NCBI RefSeq assembly: GCF_006517535.1
Contig: NZ_VHQH01000001.1
Location: forward strand, 284,113-348,112
Length of the DNA stretch: 64,000 nt
Direction of reading: 5' to 3'
Origin: Schumannella sp. 10F1B-5-1
Lineage (GTDB): Bacteria; Actinomycetota; Actinomycetes; Actinomycetales; Microbacteriaceae
Shown: one piece after another, positions 51,728-62,666 of the stretch
Layout of the letters: each line of letters starts with the position of its first letter
Position numbering within the stretch: the first letter of the stretch is position 1
Program-made: the position numbers and the translations under genes
The notes under the pieces: generated by a model
What the model was told of the DNA's origin: nothing
The model's database searches: none
Seen by the model: the letters and a program-made list of their open reading frames with translations, nothing else

Positions 51728-52642
51728 ATGAGCTCCACTCCCCCGAACCCCGCCGCCCCCGTGAGCACCCCCGCGGCCGCGCCCGCCCCGCGCCGCCCCG
51801 GCACGCAGTACGCCCTCGTGGTGCAGCGCACCGAGCAGCTGACGCCGCACCTGCTGCGCGTGCACTTCGCCGGCGAGGGGGTCGCCGCCTGGATCGCGGC
51901 CGCCGACCCCGATCGCCTGGCCGCCACCGACACCTACGCGAAGGTGCTGTTCGCGCGGCGCGAGGTGGGACTGACGGCGCCCTACGACCTCGAGGTGCTG
52001 CGCGAGACCGTTCCGCTGGAGGATCTGCCCTCGCGCCGCACCTACACGATCCGCGACGTGGATGCGGCGGCCTCGACCCTCGCGATCGACTTCGTCGTGC
52101 ACGGGGACGAAGGCGTGGCCGGGCCGTGGGCGCAGGCGGCGCAAGCGGGCGACGCGATCTCGGCCTCGGTTCCGGGCGGAGCGTTCGCGCCGAGCGACGA
52201 CGTGACGCTGCCGCGCCTGCTGCTCGGAGACGACTCCGCGATCCCGGCGATCGCCGCGGCGCTGGAGGCGATGCCGGCGGGCGCTCAGGGCGTCGCGATC
52301 ATCGAGGTCGAGTCGGCCGCCGAGGAGCTCGAGCTCGCCCATCCCGAGGGCATCGACCTGCGCTGGCTGCACCGCGCCGGTGCGGGCGACGACGGCGCGA
52401 CGGCGACCGCCGGCCTGCCGCTCGTCGCCGCGGCTCGCGCCCTGCCCGCGCCGACCGGACCGGTCGAGGTCTTCGCCCACGGCGAGCGCGGCGCGATGAA
52501 GGAGCTGCGCCGCCTGATCAACGGCGAGTGGGGCGTCGACCGGTCGCTGCTGTCGCTGTCGGCGTACTGGGCGCTCGGCCGCGCCGAAGACGCGTTCCAG
52601 GCGGAGAAGCGCGAGCCGATCGGCCAGATCTTCGAGGGCTGA
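51728..52642 (+). CDS. Siderophore-interacting protein (FAD-dependent ferric reductase)
   Basis: A 304-residue reductase that would release iron from ferric siderophores. TPHLLRVHFAGEGVAAW is the start of the FAD domain, SRRTYTIRDVDAAASTLAIDFVVHGDEGVAGPWAQAAQAGD is the signature FAD-binding stretch with R-x-Y-T, and RLLLGDDSAIPAIAAALEAMPAGAQGVAIIEV starts the NAD(P)H domain. The end ALSAYW-type stretch reads LLSLSAYWALGRAEDAFQAEKREP. The palindrome 95 nt upstream suggests iron control. A 25-residue Pro/Ala-rich N-terminal tail precedes the fold. Confidence 0.93.
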   Translation: MSSTPPNPAAPVSTPAAAPAPRRPGTQYALVVQRTEQLTPHLLRVHFAGEGVAAWIAAADPDRLAATDTYAKVLFARREVGLTAPYDLEVLRETVPLEDLPSRRTYTIRDVDAAASTLAIDFVVHGDEGVAGPWAQAAQAGDAISASVPGGAFAPSDDVTLPRLLLGDDSAIPAIAAALEAMPAGAQGVAIIEVESAAEELELAHPEGIDLRWLHRAGAGDDGATATAGLPLVAAARALPAPTGPVEVFAHGERGAMKELRRLINGEWGVDRSLLSLSAYWALGRAEDAFQAEKREPIGQIFEG

Positions 52643-52680
52643 TGCCGGCGCGGCGCCCGTGCGGAGCCGTCGCCCGCGTA

Positions 52681-52748
52681 CGCGGTTGCGGATGGAGGAC
52701 CTGATCGAGCCTGCATGCAGCTCGAGGTCGGTCCGCATCCGAAACCGC
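52681..52748. repeat. Family D palindromic repeat, copy 3
   Basis: Arms around CGCGGTT-CGGATG (52681) and CATCCGAAACCGCG (52748), with an inner TCGAGC-n9-GCTCGA hairpin. It follows the siderophore-interacting protein stop. Confidence 0.75.
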
Positions 52749-52789
52749 GCACGCCGGAGGCGAGCGGCCCCGCGCCCGCCGTCAGGCGA

Positions 52790-52940
<151 letters not shown>

Positions 52941-52965
52941 ACGCGGTGTGAGGCCCGAGGCCGGG

Positions 52966-54441
52966 TCAGGCGCGCGCGGCGGCCTCCCGGCGGCGGCGCA
53001 CCGTCACGATGCCGAGCAGCGGCCCGAGGGTCGCGGCGACGAGGGCCACGAGCCCCATGCCGATCATGAACGCGAGATCCGACGGGCGCTCGTCGGGCGC
53101 GGGCGGCACCACGAGCGTCGGCGTCTCGCCCGACGCGGTCGCGACGCCCTTCGGGTCGAGACGCGAGACGGCGGCGACGGGGTCGACGACGCCGTGTCCG
53201 ATCGACGGATCGGCCTCCATCCCCTTCGACAGCGGCGCGGTCGACGGGTCGGCGGTGTCCATGAGCCGCTGGCCGACCTCGCTCGCCGTGAGGGAGGGGA
53301 ACTCGGCGCGCACGAGCGCCGCGGCGCCTGCCGCGTAGGCGACGGCGAGGTCGGCCTCGTCGCCCGTCACGTGCCCGGCGCCGTCGGGCACCGCGCCCAC
53401 GAGTCCGCCGGAGGGCGCCGCGAGATCGGGCACGGCGCCGAGCTCCGACGAGGCGGCGCCGCCCTTCTCGTCGAGCGGGGCGACCGACAGCACGCCGTCG
53501 ATCGAGGCGGGGAAGGCGAGGGCGTCGGTCGTCGGCGCGCTCGCCGCCGCGACGACCAGCACGTCGGCGGCGGTCGCCGCCTGCACGGCCTGCTCGAGCT
53601 CGGGCGAGCTCGTCGCCGAGGTGAGCGGGATCGCGATCACCCGGGCGCCGCCGGCGACGGCCGACTGGATGCCCTGGGCGAGCAGGCCGGGAAGCCGGCT
53701 GGCGAGCGCGTAGTCGGCCGGGTCGTTCGTCACGCGCACCGGCAGGATCGTCGCGCCGGGCGCGAGGCCGACGAACTCGGTCCCCTCGACGGCGCGGCCG
53801 GCGATGAGCGAGCCGATGAAGGTCCCGCGGCCGTAGCAGTCGGCGTCACCGGAGCCGCCCGCGAGGTCGGTCCCCGGCAGCACGGCGCCCTGCAGCGACG
53901 CGGCGTTCGCGCTGACGCCCGTGTCGATCACGGCCACGACGACGTCACCGGTCGTGCGCGGCCAGGCCCGCTCGGCGCCCATGCGCTGCTGCCCCCACGA
54001 CTCCTCGGCGATCACCGGCGAGCCGGCCGAGGCGGCGCAGGATGCGGCGGCCGCGGGCGTCGCCGTGAAGGTCGCCGCCGCGGCCGAGAAGAGCAGGCTC
54101 GCGGCCACGATCAGGGCCGACGCCGCCGACAGGCGACGTCGTGCGTGCGAGACACCCTGGACAGCCGGCACGCGCGACGCCCGACGCCGGCCGCGACGGG
54201 CCCGCGTCGGGCGCGCGTTCCGCGCGGGCCGGGCCAGCCGAGCCGGCCGGGCCAGCAGCGCGGGTCGCTCGCCGGGATCGCTCCCCTCGACCCCGGCGAG
54301 ACGCTGGTGAAGTTCAATGGGTTGCGTGCCAGTGCCCGGCGCGACGCCGACCGCCGCGACGGATGCCGACTCGATCGGCGACGACACGGCCGCCGCCGGA
54401 CGCACCAGCCCCCGCGCGCGCGCTCCGAGCTCCGCGCTCAT
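52966..54441 (-). CDS. Mycosin-like type VII secretion protein with lost catalytic residues (pseudoprotease)
   Basis: A subtilisin-fold protein (491 residues from this ATG) of the mycosin (MycP) group. SWGQQRMGAERAWPRTTGDVVVAVIDTGV keeps Asp173, but the usual catalytic His is Arg205 (DCYGRGT, normally GHGT). The GTS serine is replaced by Asp364 (EADLAVAYAAG), and the oxyanion Asn region reads VVVAAASAP. A C-terminal membrane segment (residues 456-479) and a basic tail anchor it. The N-terminal 90 residues are Arg/Ala-rich; a signal-like segment lies at 104-134, so the GTG at 54171 (residue 91) is a plausible alternative start giving 401 residues. The ATG overlaps the eccC stop. Confidence 0.85.
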   Translation of the reverse strand: MSAELGARARGLVRPAAAVSSPIESASVAAVGVAPGTGTQPIELHQRLAGVEGSDPGERPALLARPARLARPARNARPTRARRGRRRASRVPAVQGVSHARRRLSAASALIVAASLLFSAAAATFTATPAAAASCAASAGSPVIAEESWGQQRMGAERAWPRTTGDVVVAVIDTGVSANAASLQGAVLPGTDLAGGSGDADCYGRGTFIGSLIAGRAVEGTEFVGLAPGATILPVRVTNDPADYALASRLPGLLAQGIQSAVAGGARVIAIPLTSATSSPELEQAVQAATAADVLVVAAASAPTTDALAFPASIDGVLSVAPLDEKGGAASSELGAVPDLAAPSGGLVGAVPDGAGHVTGDEADLAVAYAAGAAALVRAEFPSLTASEVGQRLMDTADPSTAPLSKGMEADPSIGHGVVDPVAAVSRLDPKGVATASGETPTLVVPPAPDERPSDLAFMIGMGLVALVAATLGPLLGIVTVRRRREAAARA

Positions 54442-57400
54442 TCGGGCGGCTCCGTCCAGCCGATCTGCAGCCCGGCGCCGCCGCGGCGCGTGAGCAGCGA
54501 CGCGCGGCCGGGAGGCAGCGGCTTGCCGCGCCCCGGGGTGAACGTGAGCGGCTCCGACGCGGGCAGCGACAGGGTGAGCTCGGGCGTGTTCGACTCGTGC
54601 AGGCGGCGGATCACCGCATCCATCGCCGTTCTGCTCGACCCCGCGCCCGCGCGGGCCAGGATCAGGTGCAGGCCGATGTCGCCGGCCTGCGGGATGAGCT
54701 CGACGAGCGGCGTGAGCGGGCCGCCCATCGTGCCCAGCAGCAGGTCGTAGTCGTCGACGAACACGAAGTGCTCGGGACCGCTCCACCAGTCGCGGCGCCG
54801 CAGCTGCGCCGGCGTGATGTCGGCGCTCGGCACCCGCTCGCGCAGCTCGGCCACGAGCTTGGCGACGACCTGCTCGGTCGCCGACGTCGAGAACGCCGTG
54901 GCGAACTGGTACTCGTCGGGCACCGACTCGACGACGCCGCGGCGCGGGTCGATCACGGTGATGCGCGCCGCGTCGGGGCCGTGCGCGGCGACGACGCCGC
55001 TGGCGAGCAGCCGCAGTGCTCCCGTCTTTCCGCTCGCGGAGTCGCCGACGATGCTGAGATGCGGGCGGGCGGCGAAGTCGTGCCACACGGGCTCGAGGTC
55101 CTGCTCGCCGTGGCCCAGCGCGATGCGCGGACCGGGTGCGGTCGGTGCGGGCAGCAGCGCGGCGTCGAGCACGGCGGGAAGCATCCGCACCGCCGGGGCC
55201 ACGGGACCGCTCCAGGCCTCGAGCACCGCCTCGCCCAGGTCGCGGGATGCGGTAGCGAGGCCCTCGATCGTGGTCGCGCCGTCGATGCGGGGCACGCCGG
55301 CGAGGAAGTGCATGCCCTCGGCCGTGATGCCGCGACCGGGCAGCTGCGGAACCGTCGCGGCCTTGCGCATGCCGTGCACCGAGTCGATCGGGTCGCCGAG
55401 CTTGAGCTCGACGCGCGTGCCGAGCTGGTCGCGCAGCGAGCTGTGCACGTCGGTCCAGCGGCTCGTCGAGATCATCACGTGCACGCCGTAGGCGAGGCCC
55501 TGGCGGGCGAGCTCGCGCAGGGCGAGGTCGTGCTCCTCGAACTCCGCGCGCAGCGCCGACCAGCCGTCGACCACGAGGAAGACGTCGCCGAACTGCTGCT
55601 CGGCGAGCTCGCCGGCCGCACGGCGGGCCCGGTACTCGGCCATGCCCTCGAGCGACTCGTCGGTGAACAGCTGCTCGCGCTCGCGCAGCAGCGTGCGCAC
55701 CTCGGCGATCGTGCGCGCCACCTGCTCGCCCTGACGCCGCGTGGCGACGCCGCCGACGTGCGGCAGCCCCTCGAGCGTCGAGAGCCCGCCGCCGCCGAAG
55801 TCGATGCAGTAGAACTGAACCTCGGCCGGCGTGTGGGTGAGCGCGAGCGCGCTCACCATCGTGCGCAGCAGCGCCGTCTTGCCCGACTGCGGTCCGCCGG
55901 CCACGCCGACGTTGCCGCCGGCGCCCGCGAGGTCGATCTCGTAGAGCTCGCGCGTCTGCTCGTAGGGCTTGTCGACGACGCCGATCGGCACGCTGAGGTG
56001 GCCCGAGCCGGTCCAGCCGATGGCGTGCAGACCGCGGTCGGGGTCGGGCAGCAGCGGCGGCAGCAGCTGGTCGAGCGTGGGCGGCGCGCCGAGCGGCGGC
56101 AGCCACACCTGGTGCGCGGGCGGGCCGAAGCCGACGAGCTTGTCGACGATCATGCCCATCACGGTGGAGTCGGCGCCGGAGCCGGCGCCGCCCGTGCCCG
56201 CACCAGCACCTGCGCCCGCACTCGAGCTCTCGGCGATCGGCGCGGGCGCGACGGCGGAGCCGTCGAGGGCGGCGACCGCGTCGTCGACCGCGGGCGCCGC
56301 GACCGGCGACGCGCCGAACAGCACGACCTGCTGGCGCACCTCCTCCTGCCGCTGCTCGCGCGTGCGGCGGCGGTATGCGCCCGACACGTAGGCGGCCTTG
56401 AATCGGGTGAGGGTGGCGACGTCGCTGCGCAGGTAGCCGTTGCCGGGAGCGTTCGGCAGGGAGTGCGCATCCGGCACGCCGATGACGCTGCGGCTCTCCA
56501 TGGCCGAGAAGGTGCGCAGGCCGATGCGGTACGACAGGTGGCTCTCGAGCTTCGTCATGCGGCCGTCTTCGAGGCGCTGGGATGCGAGCAGCAGGTGCAC
56601 GCCCAGCGAGCGGCCGAGGCGGCCGATCATGACGAACAGCTCGGCGAAGTCGGGGTTGGAGGCGAGCAGCTCGCTGAACTCGTCGACGATCACGAACAGG
56701 GTGGGCATCGCCTCGAGCGGAGCCCCCGCGAGCCGCGCCTTCTCGTGCTCGAGCAGCGAGGAGTAGTTGCCGGCCGCGCGCAGGTACTCCTGGCGGCGGT
56801 TGAGCTCGCCGGCGAGCGCATCCTGCATGCGCGTGACGAGCGTCGCCTCGTCGGCGAGGTTCGTGATGAGCGCCGACACGTGCGGCAGCTCGTCGAGGCC
56901 CAGGAACGTCGCGCCGCCCTTGAAGTCGACGAGCACGAAGTTCAGCGTCTCCGAGGAGTGCGTCATGGCCATGCCGAGCACGAGCGTGCGCAGCAGCTCG
57001 CTCTTGCCCGATCCGGTGGCGCCGATGAGCAGGCCGTGCGGCCCCATGCCGCCCTGCGCCGCCTCCTTGATGTCGAGGGCGACGGGATGCCCGCGCTCGT
57101 CGACGCCGAGGGGGATGCGCAGGCGCGACCGGTCGAGCTCCTCGCGCAGGAATCCCTCGGGCGACCACTGGTCGACGTCGTCGATGCCGAGCAGCGTCGG
57201 CAGCTCGAAGTCGGAGACCATCGGCTCGCTCGCATCCGCCGAGCGGCTGCCGACGCGATAGGGCGCGATGACCCGCACGAGCGCGGTCGCCGCGGCCACG
57301 CTGAGGCGGTCGGGCGCGCACATCGCGGTGCGCTGCACGCCCTCGGTGCGGTCGGTGCGCACGATGTGCACGACCTCGGGATGCACGTCGAGCAGCAGCC

Positions 57401-58463
57401 CGGAGGTGTCGGACTCGTCGACCTCGATGCCGAGGCTCAGCGTCGTCGCGCAGCGGTATCCCGCCGACGCGATGCGCGACCCCGTGGGCGGCGCGACGCC
57501 GTCGAACACGACCAGGTGGTACGGCTCGTCGGCGGTCGGCGCGGCGCCCGGCTCGAAGCGCGACCGGCTGTTCAGCTCGCCGTCGAGCATCTCGATGAAG
57601 CCCGGCACGTCGACGCCGAACAGCCGCGTCGAGCCCGCGCCGTCCTGCAGGCTCGGGTGCTGCGCGTGCGGCAGCCACTTCACCCAGTCCCAGTCGGCGG
57701 CGCGCTCCGGCGTCGTGCAGACGGCGATGCGCAGCTCGTCGGGGGCGTGCGCGGTGACCGCCTGCGCGACCATCGCGCGCACCATCGCCCGCGCCGCATC
57801 CTCGTCGCCCATCAGGCGGATGTCGGCGAGCCGGCGCAGGAACAGCGACACGGGCAGGTCGGGCACCGAGCCGTGCACGGCGATGAAGCGGCGCAGCGCG
57901 CGGGCCGAGAGCGGCTCGAGGTCGGCGATCGGCTTGGTCGACAGCGGCGTGATGCGCTGGCTGAGGCTGTGCGATCCGGTGCCGATGCGCACCTCGCCGA
58001 AGTCGCCGTGGCTGCCGCGCCGCTCCCAGAGCCGTCCGGTCATCGCGACGTTCGCGAGCGAGGCGGGGTCGGGGTGACGCCAGGTGAGGGATGCGCGCTG
58101 CCGGGCGGCCGCGCCGCGCACCCGGCTGCGCACCTGCCCGAGGTAGCGCATGAAGTCGCGGCGGTCGCCGCGCACGGTGTTGCGGCGCTCGGCCGCGGCG
58201 CGCGAGAGCTGCACGAGCACCATGAGGATCGCGAGACCGAGCATGCCGAGGAACAGGCCGACGGCGAGCGCCGGGTTCCGCTGGCCGAGGAAGACGAGCA
58301 TCATGACGCCGCTGATGAGCATCATCGGCACCATCATGAGCATCATCAGCGGATCCTTCGGCTGCAGCTCGGGCAGCGACGGCGGCTCCTGAAGCTCGAT
58401 GTCTCCGGCAGGCATCTCCGGCGGCTTCTCGCGCTGCTGCCTGCGGAACGGGATCGTGCTCAT
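54438..58463 (-). CDS. eccC: Type VII secretion ATPase EccC (EccCa and EccCb fused)
   Basis: A 1341-residue FtsK/SpoIIIE-type motor of the ESX secretion system. Two membrane segments lie at about residues 38-60 and 64-86. Three ATPase domains follow, with Walker A motifs GATGSGKSELLRT (about residue 484), GGPQSGKTALLRT (about 858) and GDSASGKTGALRLL (about 1143) and Walker B stretches NFVLVDFKGG, QFYCIDFGGGG and HFVFVDDYDLL. It binds substrates and energises export. GAGGAG lies 8 nt before the ATG. A Gly/Ala-rich linker (AGAGAGAGTGGAGSGAD) connects two domains. Divergent from eccD. Confidence 0.97.
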   Translation of the reverse strand: MSTIPFRRQQREKPPEMPAGDIELQEPPSLPELQPKDPLMMLMMVPMMLISGVMMLVFLGQRNPALAVGLFLGMLGLAILMVLVQLSRAAAERRNTVRGDRRDFMRYLGQVRSRVRGAAARQRASLTWRHPDPASLANVAMTGRLWERRGSHGDFGEVRIGTGSHSLSQRITPLSTKPIADLEPLSARALRRFIAVHGSVPDLPVSLFLRRLADIRLMGDEDAARAMVRAMVAQAVTAHAPDELRIAVCTTPERAADWDWVKWLPHAQHPSLQDGAGSTRLFGVDVPGFIEMLDGELNSRSRFEPGAAPTADEPYHLVVFDGVAPPTGSRIASAGYRCATTLSLGIEVDESDTSGLLLDVHPEVVHIVRTDRTEGVQRTAMCAPDRLSVAAATALVRVIAPYRVGSRSADASEPMVSDFELPTLLGIDDVDQWSPEGFLREELDRSRLRIPLGVDERGHPVALDIKEAAQGGMGPHGLLIGATGSGKSELLRTLVLGMAMTHSSETLNFVLVDFKGGATFLGLDELPHVSALITNLADEATLVTRMQDALAGELNRRQEYLRAAGNYSSLLEHEKARLAGAPLEAMPTLFVIVDEFSELLASNPDFAELFVMIGRLGRSLGVHLLLASQRLEDGRMTKLESHLSYRIGLRTFSAMESRSVIGVPDAHSLPNAPGNGYLRSDVATLTRFKAAYVSGAYRRRTREQRQEEVRQQVVLFGASPVAAPAVDDAVAALDGSAVAPAPIAESSSAGAGAGAGTGGAGSGADSTVMGMIVDKLVGFGPPAHQVWLPPLGAPPTLDQLLPPLLPDPDRGLHAIGWTGSGHLSVPIGVVDKPYEQTRELYEIDLAGAGGNVGVAGGPQSGKTALLRTMVSALALTHTPAEVQFYCIDFGGGGLSTLEGLPHVGGVATRRQGEQVARTIAEVRTLLREREQLFTDESLEGMAEYRARRAAGELAEQQFGDVFLVVDGWSALRAEFEEHDLALRELARQGLAYGVHVMISTSRWTDVHSSLRDQLGTRVELKLGDPIDSVHGMRKAATVPQLPGRGITAEGMHFLAGVPRIDGATTIEGLATASRDLGEAVLEAWSGPVAPAVRMLPAVLDAALLPAPTAPGPRIALGHGEQDLEPVWHDFAARPHLSIVGDSASGKTGALRLLASGVVAAHGPDAARITVIDPRRGVVESVPDEYQFATAFSTSATEQVVAKLVAELRERVPSADITPAQLRRRDWWSGPEHFVFVDDYDLLLGTMGGPLTPLVELIPQAGDIGLHLILARAGAGSSRTAMDAVIRRLHESNTPELTLSLPASEPLTFTPGRGKPLPPGRASLLTRRGGAGLQIGWTEPPE

Positions 58464-58659
58464 CTCGGCTCTCCTCGATGGGACGGCGCCGCTCGGTGCG
58501 ACGGTGTCATCTGGTCCACGCGCGGCACCCCCTCCCGCGGTTCACTTCCTCGCGGGATCGGCCGTGCGGGTGCCGGGCGGATGCGGCGGGAGCGGCCGCG
58601 AGATCGTCGACCGATCGGCGTCGGTGAACCCCGTGGATGCGGTCGCGCGTGTGCTGGGC

Positions 58660-60150
58660 ATGACGACGCTCGAACAGCGCAGCCAGCCCGGCCGCCCCGT
58701 CGGCCCGAGCCAGGGACAGTCCGGCCCGAGCCAGGCTCCGGGGCAGAGCCGGGCCGTGGAGCCCTCCGTCGCGGCCGCGGCCGGCGCGGGAGACATGTGC
58801 CGGCTGAGCGTGGTGGGCCCGACGTCGCGCGTCGAGCTCGCCGTACCCTCGCACATCCCGATCGTCGAGCTGCTGCCGACGATCGTCGGCCACCTCGACC
58901 CGGTGCTCGCCACGCGCGGACTCGACCACGGCGGCTGGGTGCTGCAGCGGCTCGGGCATCCGCCGCTCGACGAGGACCGCGGCACGGCGGCGGCGGGCCT
59001 GCTCGACGGCGACGTGCTCTACCTGCGCCCGCGCAACGGCGCGCTCGCCCAGGCGCAGTACGACGATCTGGTCGACGGCGTGCAGTCGGTGCTCGACGCC
59101 CGCGACGACTCGTGGAGCGCCGTGTGGACGCGCCGGGCGGCGCTCACCGCCGGCACGCTCGCCTGCCTGGTCGCGGTCGCCGTCGCCGGCACGGCCGGAC
59201 CGGCCGCGCCCATCGTCGCCGGGTCGCTGGCGCTGCTGCTGCTCGCCGCGGGCGCCCTCGTGAGCCGGCTCTGGGATGCGGCGATCGGCTCGCTGCTCAT
59301 CGGCACCGGCGTGGTCGGCGCCGCGGTCGCCGGGGCGACCACGCCCGCGGCGCTGTTCTCGGGCGCGGGCTCGACCCCGCTCGCCGCCGCGGCCGTGGGG
59401 GCCGCCGCGACCGGCGTCGCGGCCGGCGCCGCCGCCTACGCGCGCGGCGGCATCCGCCCGAACCTGCTCGCGACCGCCGGCGCGGCCATCGTGGTCGTGC
59501 TCGGGCTCGTCGTGCCGCTCCTGCTGCGGCTCCCGCTCGTCGCGGGCGCGGCGATCGTCGTGCTGCTCGCGCTCGCCGTGGCGCGCGCCATCCCCGTGCT
59601 CGCCGCCTGGATCGGCGGGCTGAGCGTCGATCCCGTGCCGCTGTCGCCGAAGGAGTTCCAGGCCGGACTCGACGCCGTGCCCGCCGACGAGGTCGAGCGC
59701 AAGGCGACCGTCGCGCACCAGACCGCGACGGCGCTCTGGGCGGCCTGGGCCGTCGTGCTGTGCGCGGCGATCAGCGTGCTCGCGCTCGACTCGGGCTGGG
59801 CGTCGATGGCGCTCGTCGGCGCCGCGAGCGTCGGCGCGCTGCTGCAGGCGCGCGAGCTGCACGCCACGCTGCAGCGCGGCGCCGTGCTGGTGGCCGCGAC
59901 GCTGCCGATCGTGGTGCTGGCGCTCGCGCTCGCATCCCGGCTCGACACGCTGTGGCAGATCCTCATCGCCGCCGTGCTCGTCGTCGCCGCCGCCAACGCG
60001 TGCGTCGCCGCGCTGCTGCTGCCGCGGGGGCGTCTCGCGCCCACCTGGGGCCGCGCCGGCGACGTCCTGCACTGGTGCTGCGCCATCGCGATCCCCGCCC
60101 TCGTGCTCGCGGTCGTCGGCCTCTACGAGTGGATCGCCGATCTCGTGTGA
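58660..60150 (+). CDS. eccD: Type VII secretion membrane protein EccD
   Basis: A 496-residue protein: a ubiquitin-like YukD domain (RLSVVGPTSRVELAVPSHIPIVELLPTIVGHLD and VLQRLGHPPLDEDR) followed by about eleven membrane segments, as expected for EccD, the channel-forming subunit. A Pro/Gln/Ser-rich tail precedes the YukD domain. The ATG is chosen as the last in-frame start before the Gln/Pro tail; upstream GTG codons are possible since no ribosome site or -10 box is clear. It is divergent from eccC and 52 nt before eccB. Confidence 0.92.
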   Translation: MTTLEQRSQPGRPVGPSQGQSGPSQAPGQSRAVEPSVAAAAGAGDMCRLSVVGPTSRVELAVPSHIPIVELLPTIVGHLDPVLATRGLDHGGWVLQRLGHPPLDEDRGTAAAGLLDGDVLYLRPRNGALAQAQYDDLVDGVQSVLDARDDSWSAVWTRRAALTAGTLACLVAVAVAGTAGPAAPIVAGSLALLLLAAGALVSRLWDAAIGSLLIGTGVVGAAVAGATTPAALFSGAGSTPLAAAAVGAAATGVAAGAAAYARGGIRPNLLATAGAAIVVVLGLVVPLLLRLPLVAGAAIVVLLALAVARAIPVLAAWIGGLSVDPVPLSPKEFQAGLDAVPADEVERKATVAHQTATALWAAWAVVLCAAISVLALDSGWASMALVGAASVGALLQARELHATLQRGAVLVAATLPIVVLALALASRLDTLWQILIAAVLVVAAANACVAALLLPRGRLAPTWGRAGDVLHWCCAIAIPALVLAVVGLYEWIADLV

Positions 60151-60202
60151 ACCATCCACGGCGGTGCCGTCGTGGTCGAGATGAAAGGGGAGGAGGAACG
60201 AC

Positions 60203-61516
<1,314 letters not shown>

Positions 61517-61603
61517 GAGAGGAGCGCCCTGACCCCGCATTCCACATCCCCCCGACCCTGACCTCTCTCGACCCTGAGAACGCCACACCTAAGGAGAAAT
61601 CTC

Positions 61604-61897
61604 ATGGCACAGCTCACCGGTTTCGAGGCGGACACGCTTCGACAGATCATCAGCCGCACGATGGAGCAGGTCTCCGCGATGGAGGCCGCCCGCGGCCGCG
61701 TCGAGGACGCCACCCAGACCATCGCCTCGGCCGCCCAGGCCCAGGCGGGCACCGTGCTCCGCCAGCGCCTCACCGAGTGGCAGAGCGAGTACAGCGACAT
61801 CAAGAACAAGCTCGACATCCTCAACACCCAGGTCCAGACGCTGCTCTCGCAGCGCACCAACACCGACGACTCGACCGCGTCGAGCGCCGCGGCCTGA
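61604..61897 (+). CDS. WXG100/Esx-size helical protein 1
   Basis: A 97-residue all-helical protein of the size and position of Esx secreted proteins. It has no W-x-G motif; the turn between the two helices reads LTEWQSEYSDIK, with the Trp but Gln-Ser in place of x-Gly. The end is Ser/Ala-rich. GGAG lies 8 nt before the ATG. It is followed 26 nt later by a second Esx-like gene, consistent with a heterodimer. Identification is by context and helical heptad pattern. Confidence 0.8.
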   Translation: MAQLTGFEADTLRQIISRTMEQVSAMEAARGRVEDATQTIASAAQAQAGTVLRQRLTEWQSEYSDIKNKLDILNTQVQTLLSQRTNTDDSTASSAAA

Positions 61898-61923
61898 TCC
61901 CCCACTCCACGAAAGGAAACGAC

Positions 61924-62208
61924 ATGTCGTTCAACGTCGACCTCGTCCAGTTCGAGGTGGCCAACAGCTCGCTCAACAGCTCCTGCCAGGAGGTGGAGCA
62001 GATCCTGCAGAACATCTACGACACCATCCGGCCGATGGGCGAGGCCCAGTGGGGTCGTTCGCTGCCGGTGTGGGGCGAGCTGCAGCAGCGCTGGAACAGC
62101 GAGTACCAGGAGGTGCAGCAGGCCGGCCTCAACATCAAGAACGCCGCCGTGCGCGTGCGCGAGGAGTTCTACGACGGCGACGTGCGAGGCGCGGCCGTCT
62201 TCAGCTGA
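61924..62208 (+). CDS. WXG100/Esx-size helical protein 2
   Basis: A 94-residue helical protein. The helix turn reads AQWGRSLPVWGELQQRWNSEYQE, with Trp-Gly-Arg and Val-Trp-Gly-Glu in place of the canonical W-x-G. C-terminal VREEFYDGDVRGAAVFS contains a Y-x-x-x-D-like pattern (Tyr-Asp-Gly-Asp), which in other ESX systems acts as an export signal; this is suggestive only. GAAAGGAAACG lies before the ATG. It is paired with helical protein 1. Confidence 0.8.
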   Translation: MSFNVDLVQFEVANSSLNSSCQEVEQILQNIYDTIRPMGEAQWGRSLPVWGELQQRWNSEYQEVQQAGLNIKNAAVRVREEFYDGDVRGAAVFS

Positions 62209-62288
62209 GCCCGACGGGATGCCCGCCCCGCCCTCCGTGCGGCGGGCATCCCGCGGTCTCGCTCGAGACTCCAGAGAGGAGAGCCCCC

Positions 62289-62621
62289 ATGGCAGATGAG
62301 GGAACGCGCGTCGCATTCGACCGCGAGCAGTACAAGAAGGTGCAGGCGCTGGTCTCGAACGTCGCCACGACGAACGACGACGCGCTCTACGGAAAAGACG
62401 GCTACTCCATCGGCTCCGACCTCCGGGCGCAGCCCACCGAGGCGCGCTGGGAGGTCGCCGTGCAGGTCGGCAACGACGTCTCGGCGCTCGCCGGCCAGGT
62501 GCGCACCTTCACCGACACCTTCACCGAGAAGACGCTTCCCGAGTACCAGGACCAGCTGGAGAAGGCCGAGAAGCTCTTCGAGGAGACCGACGACCTGAGC
62601 ACGTCCGACGCCCAGGCCTGA
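62289..62621 (+). CDS. Small helical T7SS-associated protein
   Basis: A 110-residue protein with a helix-turn-helix-like amphipathic pattern: DREQYKKVQALVSNVATTND at the N-terminus and a long helix VGNDVSALAGQVRTFTDTFTEKTLPEYQDQLEKAEKLFEE. It has one Trp in RWEVAVQVG. No family was recognised. GAGAGGAGAG precedes the ATG. Placement between the Esx-like pair and the large Gly/Asp-rich protein suggests a substrate or chaperone of the system. Confidence 0.7.
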   Translation: MADEGTRVAFDREQYKKVQALVSNVATTNDDALYGKDGYSIGSDLRAQPTEARWEVAVQVGNDVSALAGQVRTFTDTFTEKTLPEYQDQLEKAEKLFEETDDLSTSDAQA

Positions 62622-62666
62622 CGACCCCTCCCATCCGAACGAACCCCCTGCGACCAGGAAGGCATC

